NCBI GenBank assembly: GCA_900554345.1
Contig: USHH01000008.1
Span: forward strand, 1 to 21,699
Source of the DNA: an uncultured Bacteroidales bacterium
GTDB lineage: Bacteria; Bacteroidota; Bacteroidia; Bacteroidales; Muribaculaceae
Direction of reading: 5' to 3'
Length of the DNA: 21,699 nt
Program-made: the position numbers and the translations under genes
Shown: in pieces, positions 7,248 to 15,054 of the stretch
Numbering within the stretch: position 1 is the stretch's first letter
Layout: every line of letters begins with the position of its first letter
Notes under the pieces: model-generated
What the model saw: only the letters and a program-made list of their open reading frames with translations
What the model was told of the DNA's origin: nothing
Database searches by the model: none

Positions 7248-9581
7248 ATGAGAAAACTATTTACAGGGCTGACCATGCTTCTGTCCATGGCCAGCGTGGC
7301 CGGCGCCTCCGCCACCACAATGTCGCCGGCAATACCGTTCGATAAAGATCTCGAGGCCAAGGTGAATGAAATCGTCTCGAAGATGAGCCTCGACGACAAG
7401 GTCGGCCAGATGTGTGAGGTGACGATCGACGTCGTGTGTGCCGACAACCAGCCGGACGGAGCACCTAAGCTTGATGCCGAGAAAGTCAAGACCGCGTTCG
7501 GCAGATACCATGTCGGTTCCGTACTCAACACTCCCCAGGGACATGCGCAGACTCCCGAGATATGGTATGAGATCATAAAGGGAATCCAGGACGCCTCGAT
7601 GGAATATATCGGCATCCCCGACATCTACGGCGTAGACCAGAACCACGGTACGACTTATACGGCCGGCGGCACATTCTTCCCTCAGGAGATCAACATGGCC
7701 GCATCATTCAACCGTCGGCTCGTGAGGGAAGGAGCCGAAATCTGCGCCTACGAGTCGAGGGCAAGCTCGATACCCTGGGTCTACAATCCAGTGATGGACC
7801 TCGGGCGCAACCCGGTGTGGAGCCGCATGTGGGAAAGCTTCGGCGAAGACCCTTACCTTAACGGCGCGATGGCCGTGGAGATGGTGAGGGGATATCAGGG
7901 CGCAGACCCCAACCATGTAGGGCTGAGGAACGTGGCCTCATGCCTCAAGCACTATATGGCCTACGGCAACCCGGTGACCGGCAAGGACCGCACACCCTCC
8001 TCGATCAATCCCGTAGACCTGCGCGAGAAGTATTTCCAGCCTTACAAGATGGCGATACGCGCCGGGGCCCTCTCCGTGATGGTGAACTCCGGCATAAACA
8101 ACGGCCTTCCCTTCCACGCCAACCGCGAGATGCTCACCGAATGGCTGAAGGACGACCTCAACTGGGACGGCATGATCGTGACCGACTGGGCCGACATCCA
8201 TAACCTCTGGAAACGCGACAGGATAGCCGCCGACTACAAGGAGGCCATCATGCTCGCCATCAACGCCGGCATCGACATGTCGATGACCCCTTACGACATG
8301 GACTTCTGCACTCTGCTCAAGGAGCTCGTGGAGGAGGGTAAGGTCTCGATGGAGCGCATCGACGACGCCGTGAAGAGAATCATACGGCTGAAACTCAGGC
8401 TCGGCCTCTTCGATAATCCCGTCACCAATCCGGCCGACTATCCCCTCTTCGGCAGCGGGGAGCATGCGCGCACGGCCCTTGATCTGGCCGCCGAGAGCGA
8501 GGTCCTTCTCAAGAACGACGGCAACCTGCTTCCGCTCGCACCTGGCGTGAAGATACTCGTGACGGGCCCCAACGCCAATTCCATGCGCGCCCTCAACGGC
8601 GGATGGTCATACACCTGGCAGGGGAGCGACGACGAGCGATTCCATAAGCAATACAACACCATCTACGAGGCATTGCGCGACAGATTCGGCGCCGGAAATG
8701 TGACGCTCGAGCAGGGCATGGACTACAATCCCTCCAAGTGGGAGGCCGAGGAGAACCTCCGCATCGACCGCGCCGTGGCCGCCGCCAGAAACGTAGACGT
8801 AATCGTGGCCTGCATCGGCGAGAACTCATATTGCGAGACGCCGGGCAACACCAACGACCTTCACCTCTCGGACAATCAGACGGAGCTCGTGAAGGCCCTC
8901 GCCGCCACCGGCAAGCCCATCGTGCTCGTGCTCAACGAGGGGCGTCCGCGCATCATCCGCGAGATCGAGCCGCTCGCCCAGGCTGTCGTCGATGTTATGC
9001 TCCCGGGCAACTACGGCGGCGACGCCCTCGCCAGCCTCCTCTCCGGCGAGCGCAACTTCAGCGCCAGGCTCCCGTTCACCTATCCCAAATGGATCAACGC
9101 CCTCGCGACCTACGACCACAAGCCCTGCGAGACCGTGGAGACCATGAGCGGAGCCTACAACTACAATGCCGACATCGACGTGCAGTGGCCTTTCGGATAC
9201 GGCTTGAGCTACACTTCTTTTGAATATTCCGACCTGACGGTCGACAAGACCGAGTTCGCTCCGGCCGATGAGCTTACCGTCTCGGTGACGGTGAGGAACA
9301 CCGGCGACCGCGAGGGTATGGAGCCCGTGCTGCTCTACAGCAGCGACCTCGTAGCCTCGATCACTCCCGACGTGCTGCGTCTGCGCGGCTTCGACAAGAT
9401 CTCCCTGAAGCCCGGTGAAAGCAGGAAGGTGACTTTCACGATTCCTGCAAGCGACCTGGCGTTTGTAGGCTACGACGGACGCTGGGTGCTCGAGAAAGGC
9501 GACTTCGACTTCACTGTCGGCACCCTGAAGGCAAGGACGAAGTGCACCGAGACCAAAAAATGGACTACACCGAATATCTGA
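7248..9581 (+). CDS. Glycoside hydrolase family 3 beta-glucosidase, periplasmic (first of two)
   Basis: This 777-aa exo-acting beta-glycosidase removes terminal beta-linked sugars, probably glucose, from imported oligosaccharides. A type I signal peptide (about 1-22, ending ASA, no lipobox) points to the periplasm. The (beta/alpha)8 domain carries KHYMAYG (K234, H235) and the catalytic nucleophile D313 in GMIVTDWAD. The second alpha/beta domain holds the acid/base Glu in the IGENSYCE segment, either E525 or E530; I cannot decide which. A C-terminal fibronectin III-like domain follows GYGLSYTSFEYS. The length and domain order are those of full-size bacterial GH3 proteins. It is the first gene of the operon, with its start fixed by the signal peptide. 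GH3 also includes beta-xylosidases and N-acetylglucosaminidases; the glucosidase reading is inferred from overall resemblance and the adjacent GH5. Confidence 0.93.
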   Translation: MRKLFTGLTMLLSMASVAGASATTMSPAIPFDKDLEAKVNEIVSKMSLDDKVGQMCEVTIDVVCADNQPDGAPKLDAEKVKTAFGRYHVGSVLNTPQGHAQTPEIWYEIIKGIQDASMEYIGIPDIYGVDQNHGTTYTAGGTFFPQEINMAASFNRRLVREGAEICAYESRASSIPWVYNPVMDLGRNPVWSRMWESFGEDPYLNGAMAVEMVRGYQGADPNHVGLRNVASCLKHYMAYGNPVTGKDRTPSSINPVDLREKYFQPYKMAIRAGALSVMVNSGINNGLPFHANREMLTEWLKDDLNWDGMIVTDWADIHNLWKRDRIAADYKEAIMLAINAGIDMSMTPYDMDFCTLLKELVEEGKVSMERIDDAVKRIIRLKLRLGLFDNPVTNPADYPLFGSGEHARTALDLAAESEVLLKNDGNLLPLAPGVKILVTGPNANSMRALNGGWSYTWQGSDDERFHKQYNTIYEALRDRFGAGNVTLEQGMDYNPSKWEAEENLRIDRAVAAARNVDVIVACIGENSYCETPGNTNDLHLSDNQTELVKALAATGKPIVLVLNEGRPRIIREIEPLAQAVVDVMLPGNYGGDALASLLSGERNFSARLPFTYPKWINALATYDHKPCETVETMSGAYNYNADIDVQWPFGYGLSYTSFEYSDLTVDKTEFAPADELTVSVTVRNTGDREGMEPVLLYSSDLVASITPDVLRLRGFDKISLKPGESRKVTFTIPASDLAFVGYDGRWVLEKGDFDFTVGTLKARTKCTETKKWTTPNI

Positions 9582-9607
9582 CATTTCGATAATATAGAGT
9601 TTAGACA

Positions 9608-10867
9608 ATGGCATCAAGGTTAATATCTGTTCTCATGCTTGTGACGGCTTTCGGCGCCGCGGCTTCGGGCCGCGGCGGGATTGCCGCCGACTGCCCGAAG
9701 AATTTCCTGAGGGTCGAAGGCACGGATATCGTAGACTCCAACGGCAAGCGATTCTATATCAAGGGCACCAACTTAGGCAACTGGCTCAACCCGGAGGGGT
9801 ATATGTTCGGTTTCTCGAAGGTCAACTCTCCCCGGATGATCAACGAGGCATTCTGCCAGCTTGTGGGTCCGACGGAGGCAGCCGCCTTCTGGCAGGACTT
9901 CAAGGACAACTACATAACGGAAAAGGATTTCGAGTTCATCGCCTCGACGGGAGCCAATACCATCCGTGTGCCTTTCCATTACAAGCTCTTCACCAATGAG
10001 GACTATATGGGGCTCAACGACAGCTCCGAGGGATTCAGGCGTCTCGACAGCTGTATCTCATGGGCACGCAGCAACGACCTGCGCCTGATACTCGACATGC
10101 ACGACTGCCCGGGAGGACAGACAGGCGACAACATAGATGACAGCTACGGATATCCCTGGCTCTTGACCGACCCTGCGGCGCAGGGTCAGTTTCTCGACAT
10201 CTGGGACACCATCGCCACACGCTATGCCGATGAGGATGTGGTGCTCGGTTACGAGCTGGCCAACGAGCCTGTGGCAACCTACTGGGACGGCGCCGAGCGA
10301 GACTCGCTCAATGCGGCTCTCGAGCCGCTCTATAAAAAGGCTGTGGAGAGGATACGCCGCCACGACCCCGACCATATCATCCTTCTCGGAGGTCCGCAGT
10401 GGAACAGCAATTTCGACAATTTCGCCGATTGGAGCTTCGACGACAACATAATGTATACCTGCCATCGCTATGGGGGCGACGCCACGGCCGAGGCCATAGC
10501 GGGATACATCGCATTCCGCGACAAGACGGGTCTGCCGATGTATATGGGCGAGATCGGCCACAACACCGACCAATGGATGAGAGACTTCACCGACGTGATG
10601 CGGGCCAACAATATCGGCTACACTTTCTGGCCTTACAAGAAAATCAACGACAGCTCGATGACGGGAGTGGCCGCTCCCGACGGCTGGGAGGAGCTGGTGG
10701 CCTTCGTGGAGGCTCCGAGAGGCTCGTATGCCGAGATACGCGAGGCGAGGAAATTCTGTACGGAAGAGAAGGCGCGGCTGCTGTTGCGGCAGTATGTGGA
10801 AAACGCCAAGGCCGCCAATATGCTCCGCCACGACAGTTATGTCAATGCAATACAATTGAATAGATAA
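9608..10867 (+). CDS. Glycoside hydrolase family 5 (beta-glucanase-like), periplasmic
   Basis: This 419-aa retaining glycosidase follows the first GH3 by 26 nt and precedes the second by 6 nt, so it belongs to one operon. A signal peptide covers about residues 1-20 and there is no lipobox. The fold markers of GH5 are all present: GTNLGNWLNPEGY after the first strand, TIRVPFHY, LDMHDCPGGQ, the acid/base E220 in ELANEP, and the nucleophile E315 in YMGEIGH. The N-terminal pattern (GTNLGNWL, then ITEKDFEFIASTGANTIRVP) resembles exo-beta-1,3-glucanase-like GH5 members more than classical endocellulases, so a beta-1,3- or other beta-glucan oligosaccharide is a reasonable guess. The subfamily needs a tree and is not claimed. 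No carbohydrate-binding module is visible. Confidence 0.92.
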   Translation: MASRLISVLMLVTAFGAAASGRGGIAADCPKNFLRVEGTDIVDSNGKRFYIKGTNLGNWLNPEGYMFGFSKVNSPRMINEAFCQLVGPTEAAAFWQDFKDNYITEKDFEFIASTGANTIRVPFHYKLFTNEDYMGLNDSSEGFRRLDSCISWARSNDLRLILDMHDCPGGQTGDNIDDSYGYPWLLTDPAAQGQFLDIWDTIATRYADEDVVLGYELANEPVATYWDGAERDSLNAALEPLYKKAVERIRRHDPDHIILLGGPQWNSNFDNFADWSFDDNIMYTCHRYGGDATAEAIAGYIAFRDKTGLPMYMGEIGHNTDQWMRDFTDVMRANNIGYTFWPYKKINDSSMTGVAAPDGWEELVAFVEAPRGSYAEIREARKFCTEEKARLLLRQYVENAKAANMLRHDSYVNAIQLNR

Positions 10868-10873
10868 TAAGGA

Positions 10874-13126
10874 ATGAAAACCAGACTTGAAACCATAGCG
10901 GCGCTTCTGATATGCGCCGCCGGCATGACGCATGCCATTGCCCCGGCATATCTCGACGATACGTTGCCGCTCGAAACCAGGGTGAAGGATGCCCTCTCGA
11001 GGATGACGACCGCCGAGAAGATAGCTATAATCCATGCCCAGAGCAAGTTCAGCTCCCCGGGTGTACAGCGTTTGGGAATCCCCGGAATATGGTGTACCGA
11101 CGGCCCTCACGGCATACGTCCCGACGTGCTCTGGGACGAATGGCAGCAGGCCGGAGCCACCAACGACTCCTGCGTGGCCTTCCCGGCCCTCACATGCCTT
11201 GCCGCAACCTGGAATCCGGAGATGTCGGCCCTCTACGGCAAGTCGATAGGGGAGGAGGCACGATACCGCAACAAGAACGTATTGCTCGGCCCTGGCGTCA
11301 ACATATACCGGACGCCGCTCAACGGAAGGAATTTCGAGTATATGGGCGAGGATCCGTATCTCTCTTCGCGCATGGTGGTGCCATATATAAAAGGGGTGCA
11401 GGATAACGGAGTGGCGGCCTGCGTGAAACACTACGCGCTCAACAATCAGGAGGCCGACCGCGACCATGTGAACGTGCTCGTCGACGACCGCACCCTCCAT
11501 GAAATCTATCTTCCCGCCTTCAAGGCCGCCGTCACAGAGGGCGGCGCATGGTCGATCATGCCCGGATACAATAAATACGACGGCGACCATGCCTGCGAGA
11601 ACAGCAGGCTGCTGCTCGACATCCTCAAGGGCGATTGGAATTTCGACGGCGTGGCTATCAGCGACTGGGGCGCCGTACACAATACGGAGAAAGTGGCTTC
11701 CAATGGTCTCGACATGGAGTTCGGATCATGGACCAACGGCCTTAACTGGGGTGCCAGCAATGCCTACGACGACTATTACCTTGCCAAGCCATACGAGAAA
11801 CTGATCAATGAGGGAAAACTTCCTATGGCCGATCTCGACGACAAGGCGGCGAGGGTGCTGAGGCTGATAATGCGCACCGAGATGCGCAGAGACCGTCCTT
11901 TCGGAGAGATGAACAGCGACGGACATTACGCCGCCGCCAGACGTATCGGCGGAGAAGGTATAGTATTGCTGAAAAACGACCGCAACCTTCTGCCGGTGTC
12001 GGATGATGTGAGGAAAATCCTTGTGGTGGGTGAGAATGCCATCAAGATGATGACGGTGGGGGGCGGCTCCTCGTCGCTGAAGGTGCAGCGCGAGACCCTT
12101 CCGCTCGACGGCATCCGAAGCCATGCCTCCGCGAGAGGTATCGAGGTCGACTACCAGCGGGGATATGTGGGCGACGTGACCGGCGAATACAATGGCGTAA
12201 CCACCGGACAGGACCTTGACGATTCCCGCGGTAAGGAACAGCTCATCGTCGATGCCGTGAATGCTGCCCGCGAGGCCGATATGGTGATATTCATCGGAGG
12301 TCTCAACAAGTCAGACCATCAGGATGCCGAGGGTGTCGACCGCATGGGATTCAGTCTGCCGTACGGTCAGGACGAGGTGATCGAGGCTCTTGTCAAGGCT
12401 AATCCCAACACGGTAGTGGTCAGTCTCACCGGGAATGCCTATTCGATGCCATGGCGCGACAGGGTGCCGGCTATCGTGCAGGGTTGGTATATCGGTTCGG
12501 AGGCCGGAAATGCCATCGCCGACGTGCTGTTCGGCGACGTGACTCCTTCCGGAAAGCTCCCGATGACGTTTGCCAGGGAGCTGACCGACTATGCCGCCCA
12601 TGCCGACAATGATTCCTCGATGTATCCCGGCGTAAACGGCGACGTGTATTACAAGGAAGGCCTGGATGTAGGCTACCGCCATACCGACAGGCTCAGGCCG
12701 TCAAGCGTCAATTATGCCTTCGGGCATGGCCTCAGCTACACTACCTTCAGGTTAGGGAGGCCGTCGGCTTCCTCCGGCTCTTTCACGGGAGACGGCATTG
12801 TGACAGTGTCGGTGCCGGTCACAAACACCGGCGACCGTGAGGGTGCGGAAGTGGTGCAGGCTTACGTGCGCGACTGCAAGAGCAGTGTCTATCGTCCTGA
12901 GAAGGAACTTAAGGCTTTCTCGAAAGTCCGGCTGAGGCCAGGCGAGACAGGAGAGGCGAAACTTGATTTCGACAGGTCGGCATTCGCATTCTACGACCCG
13001 GAGACAAGACTATGGACCGTAGAGCCCGGCAGATTCGAGATCCTGATAGGAAATTCCTCCGACAATATCCTGCATAAAGTAGCGATAGATGTCGATCAAC
13101 CGCTGACATGGAAAGACGGTGAGTGA
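10874..13126 (+). CDS. Glycoside hydrolase family 3 beta-glucosidase, periplasmic (second of two)
   Basis: This 750-aa GH3 enzyme is clearly different from the first copy, so the pair is not a recent duplication. A signal peptide covers about residues 1-21. The N-terminal domain has CTDGPHGIR, KHYALNNQE (K185, H186) and the nucleophile D264 in GVAISDWGAVH. The second domain has the Glu of DAEGVDR (E486), which matches the SGEGYDR acid/base motif of Thermotoga-type beta-glucosidases. A fibronectin III-like domain follows GHGLSYTTF. It has no PA14 insert. As the last gene of the operon it is followed after 19 nt by the hairpin at 13146-13185. It probably handles a different linkage or chain length from the first GH3; that division of labour is inference. 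Confidence 0.93.
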   Translation: MKTRLETIAALLICAAGMTHAIAPAYLDDTLPLETRVKDALSRMTTAEKIAIIHAQSKFSSPGVQRLGIPGIWCTDGPHGIRPDVLWDEWQQAGATNDSCVAFPALTCLAATWNPEMSALYGKSIGEEARYRNKNVLLGPGVNIYRTPLNGRNFEYMGEDPYLSSRMVVPYIKGVQDNGVAACVKHYALNNQEADRDHVNVLVDDRTLHEIYLPAFKAAVTEGGAWSIMPGYNKYDGDHACENSRLLLDILKGDWNFDGVAISDWGAVHNTEKVASNGLDMEFGSWTNGLNWGASNAYDDYYLAKPYEKLINEGKLPMADLDDKAARVLRLIMRTEMRRDRPFGEMNSDGHYAAARRIGGEGIVLLKNDRNLLPVSDDVRKILVVGENAIKMMTVGGGSSSLKVQRETLPLDGIRSHASARGIEVDYQRGYVGDVTGEYNGVTTGQDLDDSRGKEQLIVDAVNAAREADMVIFIGGLNKSDHQDAEGVDRMGFSLPYGQDEVIEALVKANPNTVVVSLTGNAYSMPWRDRVPAIVQGWYIGSEAGNAIADVLFGDVTPSGKLPMTFARELTDYAAHADNDSSMYPGVNGDVYYKEGLDVGYRHTDRLRPSSVNYAFGHGLSYTTFRLGRPSASSGSFTGDGIVTVSVPVTNTGDREGAEVVQAYVRDCKSSVYRPEKELKAFSKVRLRPGETGEAKLDFDRSAFAFYDPETRLWTVEPGRFEILIGNSSDNILHKVAIDVDQPLTWKDGE

Positions 13127-13145
13127 TCGATCGCGGTAAGCAATG

Positions 13146-13185
13146 AAAAATGTTCGGTAAGCCGTGCGGTTTACCGAACATTTTT
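13146..13185. terminator. Left 40-bp palindrome: shared terminator of GH operon and abiE toxin gene
   Basis: Arms AAAAATGTTCGGTAA (13146-13160) and its exact complement (13171-13185) flank a core that pairs further down to a 4-nt loop. The hairpin has A5 on one side and T5 on the other, so it can end both the plus-strand GH operon (19 nt after its stop) and the minus-strand toxin gene (27 nt after its stop). It is 38/40 identical to the palindrome at 14951-14990; the two differences are at 13161 and 13166. It may therefore also be a binding site for the antitoxin. Confidence 0.8.
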
Positions 13186-13212
13186 ATTAGTTAGGATATT
13201 GATTGTCTGCTA

Positions 13213-14193
13213 CTAAGAGTCTGACTTTTGTATAATGTGGTTCACTTCGTTAAACAATCTTATGGAAGACTCTAGGATTTCATCAGGCGTGGGTATTATG
13301 CCATATGCCAGAGCCCCGACTTCTCTATTATAGATTTCTGATATCTGTTTCCAGATGCAATTCAGGTCGATGAATAATGGTGAAGTCGTTATATCTGAGG
13401 CCTTCCATAACGGAGGCCGGTCGAATTCTGCCTTGTCATGTGCAATGAGTTCAAGGAGGTCTTGAGTGAAGTCGGAATGGAGATAGTCTATGCATTCCGA
13501 ATCGTGCATCAAATAATACAGGTCATAGAAATGTCTTATTTTTGAGGCTATTCCGGCAACAGCATCTTTATCAAACGAGAACCTTATAAGCGATACCACT
13601 TTCTCACACAATGTTCGTTTTTTATCTAGAACGTTAAGTTCGAAAGGCATCATGTCAAGTTCATTCATGAGGGAATGCAATCCTTTCTGGTTCATCATAT
13701 CGCTGATGAATGGCTGTATGCTCTTCCTTACAAATGGATAAGGATTGCCGTATGTATTTATCTCAACAATAACATGATTCCCAAGAAAACTCAGATTATC
13801 CTTTCTCTCTCCCAATACAGAGCTATATCCATGATATGTCTTTCGGTATCGGTTGTTCTTGATTGTCATATTCGGCATGTCAAGCTCTTCCAGATCAGCG
13901 GTCGTGTCTTTGCCGATTCTTGCAACCAGCTTTTTCTGTTGATTCTGGCTCATTCCCTCAAGAATTACAGCAAAATCGACATCTGAGGAGAATCGTCTAA
14001 TCAATCCGTAGGCTTTCGACAGCGAAGTGCCTCCTTTCCAAACAATACGAGCTGATTGGGGATGACGGGACAGATTCTGTAGAATCTGACAAATCCAATA
14101 ATCTTTCTCAACAAATTCCGATGCAATTCCCTTCTCCTGTGAAGTTGTCTGAATGGCACTGGAAAACATATTTTTGTCGGTATGCAGTCTCAT
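13213..14193 (-). CDS. abiEii: AbiEii-type nucleotidyltransferase toxin
   Basis: This 326-aa nucleotidyltransferase is the toxin of an AbiE-type toxin-antitoxin or abortive-infection pair. The N-terminal region has VEKDYW (28-33), then the family's motif I GGTSLSKAYGLIRRFSSDVD, with GGTSL at 54-58 and the likely metal-binding D71 and D73. Further on, RTLCEKVVSLIRFSF and HFYDLYYL match conserved AbiEii blocks. Known members transfer nucleotides to RNA or otherwise arrest growth; the target here is unknown. I place the start at the ATG at 14193, which overlaps the antitoxin stop as ATGA, rather than the in-frame TTG at 14205. AT content is clearly higher than in the flanking genes, a sign of acquisition. 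It is not visibly truncated. Confidence 0.9.
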   Translation of the reverse strand: MRLHTDKNMFSSAIQTTSQEKGIASEFVEKDYWICQILQNLSRHPQSARIVWKGGTSLSKAYGLIRRFSSDVDFAVILEGMSQNQQKKLVARIGKDTTADLEELDMPNMTIKNNRYRKTYHGYSSVLGERKDNLSFLGNHVIVEINTYGNPYPFVRKSIQPFISDMMNQKGLHSLMNELDMMPFELNVLDKKRTLCEKVVSLIRFSFDKDAVAGIASKIRHFYDLYYLMHDSECIDYLHSDFTQDLLELIAHDKAEFDRPPLWKASDITTSPLFIDLNCIWKQISEIYNREVGALAYGIIPTPDEILESSIRLFNEVNHIIQKSDS

Positions 14194-14915
14194 TTTATAT
14201 TCCAACCGTTGAAATCAATATCTGTAGAGAGATTAATTCCTAATGAATAAACTGTCGTAGGATTGAGGGAATTTTTTAGGACAGCGAGATGTTTGTTTTT
14301 GTCAGCCGCATGTAAGATGGCGCCTAACAATGCGCGAACTCGGGGCGGGTATTTCATCGACAGCTTCACCAGCATCGACAGCTGCTTCTCCTCAAGCAAT
14401 ATTATATGTGTCCTGAGAACTGTAATCGACCTATCAATGGTTGTGTCAGGTATATGTTTGATCAGTTTTAAGGCATCAAGTATTTGAAGTAATGGGATAT
14501 TGGCGGGAGTAATCTTATTGGCTTGCATAATAAAGCGAACCTGATAATGGCCTCGCTTTACCGGGTCATGCCGATGTGATGAGCCTATAATCACCATGCT
14601 GGAAACCTGAGACGTGAGACCCATTTGATTCCACACTGAATAACCTGTGAGGTAGCCTGTTAATATGCCATTTGTGTACAGTAGGTCTTTTACCACCTCA
14701 TTTCGGTCTGGGCCGATTTTCCCGAATACAGATGTCTTGGGCTTATAATACCTGCCTTTTCCGGCTCTCTCTATCAGTCCGGACTTTACCATACGCCCAA
14801 GCTTTACTCTGACGTTTTCCCACCATTCCGAAGGAAACCCGAGATCTGCAATAGTAAAAACCTGTGCAGGACTAATGTCTGCAACCTTATTTTGTATATG
14901 TTGAGCAGCAATCAT
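14190..14915 (-). CDS. abiEi: AbiEi-family antitoxin, DUF6088 type
   Basis: This 241-aa protein is encoded upstream of the AbiEii toxin and is translationally coupled to it (stop and start share ATGA at 14190-14193). The N-terminal third forms a winged-helix DNA-binding domain: an FTIADLGFP helix, VRVKLGRMVKSGLIERAGKGRYYKPK, then a wing. The remainder (YLTGYSVWNQMGLTSQVS, and an RFIMQANKI strand) matches what I know as DUF6088, an AbiEi-like antitoxin family. By family knowledge it neutralises the toxin without stable complex formation (type IV) and represses its own promoter by binding inverted repeats. The palindrome directly behind the -7 box fits that role. Codon use is AT-rich like the toxin and unlike the neighbours. 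Confidence 0.85.
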   Translation of the reverse strand: MIAAQHIQNKVADISPAQVFTIADLGFPSEWWENVRVKLGRMVKSGLIERAGKGRYYKPKTSVFGKIGPDRNEVVKDLLYTNGILTGYLTGYSVWNQMGLTSQVSSMVIIGSSHRHDPVKRGHYQVRFIMQANKITPANIPLLQILDALKLIKHIPDTTIDRSITVLRTHIILLEEKQLSMLVKLSMKYPPRVRALLGAILHAADKNKHLAVLKNSLNPTTVYSLGINLSTDIDFNGWNIK

Positions 14916-14940
14916 AGCGTTGCGTTTTGTAATTCAATGG

Positions 14941-14948
14941 CAAAGTTA
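14941..14948 (-). promoter_or_regulatory. Promoter -7 box of the abiE operon
   Basis: Minus-strand TAACTTTG is an exact TAnnTTTG match, giving a start near 14934 and a leader of only about 20 nt. The 40-bp palindrome begins 3 nt upstream and covers the whole -33 region, so a protein bound there should block RNA polymerase. Confidence 0.6.
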
Positions 14949-14950
14949 AT

Positions 14951-14990
14951 AAAAATGTTCGGTAAACCGTACGGTTTACCGAACATTTTT
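14951..14990. repeat. Right 40-bp perfect palindrome: probable AbiEi operator and leuS terminator
   Basis: Each half is AAAAATGTTCGGTAAACCGT or its complement; all 20 base pairs match. It sits directly upstream of the abiE promoter, as expected of an autoregulatory AbiEi operator. It also lies 65 nt downstream of the leuS stop and ends in T5 on the minus strand, so it could terminate leuS transcripts. Its near-copy at 13146-13185 lies at the other end of the cassette. The palindrome is seen directly; both roles are inferred. Confidence 0.75.
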
Positions 14991-14999
14991 TGCTTGGGC

Positions 15000-15019
15000 G
15001 GATGCACCGGGGTGCATCC
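15000..15019. repeat. Short dyad, possible dispersed REP-like element
   Basis: GGATGCACC and GGTGCATCC are separated by 2 nt and continue into CTACA on the plus strand (TGTAGGGATGCACC on the minus strand). It lies 35 nt beyond the leuS stop. It resembles the small TGTAGGG...-type hairpins scattered between genes in various bacteria, but only one copy is in this window. It could also assist leuS termination. Confidence 0.45.
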
Positions 15020-15054
15020 CTACACTGGAATGGTCGCGTCAGCGCGCGATGCCT

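Noticed and set aside
6980..7345. 121-codon open frame upstream of and overlapping the first GH3 gene
   Set aside because: Most of it lies in the AT-rich control region, it overlaps the GH3 signal peptide in another frame by about 100 nt, and it crosses the predicted promoter. There is no domain.
10058..11680. 540-codon open frame on the minus strand across the GH5-GH3 junction
   Set aside because: It lies antisense to two well-defined enzymes with intact catalytic motifs. Long antisense frames are expected from GC-rich third codon positions, and the translation shows no recognisable domain.
14194..14205. TTG start for the AbiEii toxin, adding 4 residues
   Set aside because: The ATG at 14193 gives the classic ATGA stop/start overlap with the antitoxin gene and is a stronger start codon.
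13146..14990. The two palindromes as a CRISPR remnant
   Set aside because: There are only two copies, 1.8 kb apart with genes between, fully palindromic, and no cas genes.
13138..14995. AAGCA / TGCTT outside the two palindromes as extended terminal inverted repeats or target duplication
   Set aside because: The match is 5 nt, inverted rather than direct, and offset by 3 nt on the left side. It is too short to claim transposition.
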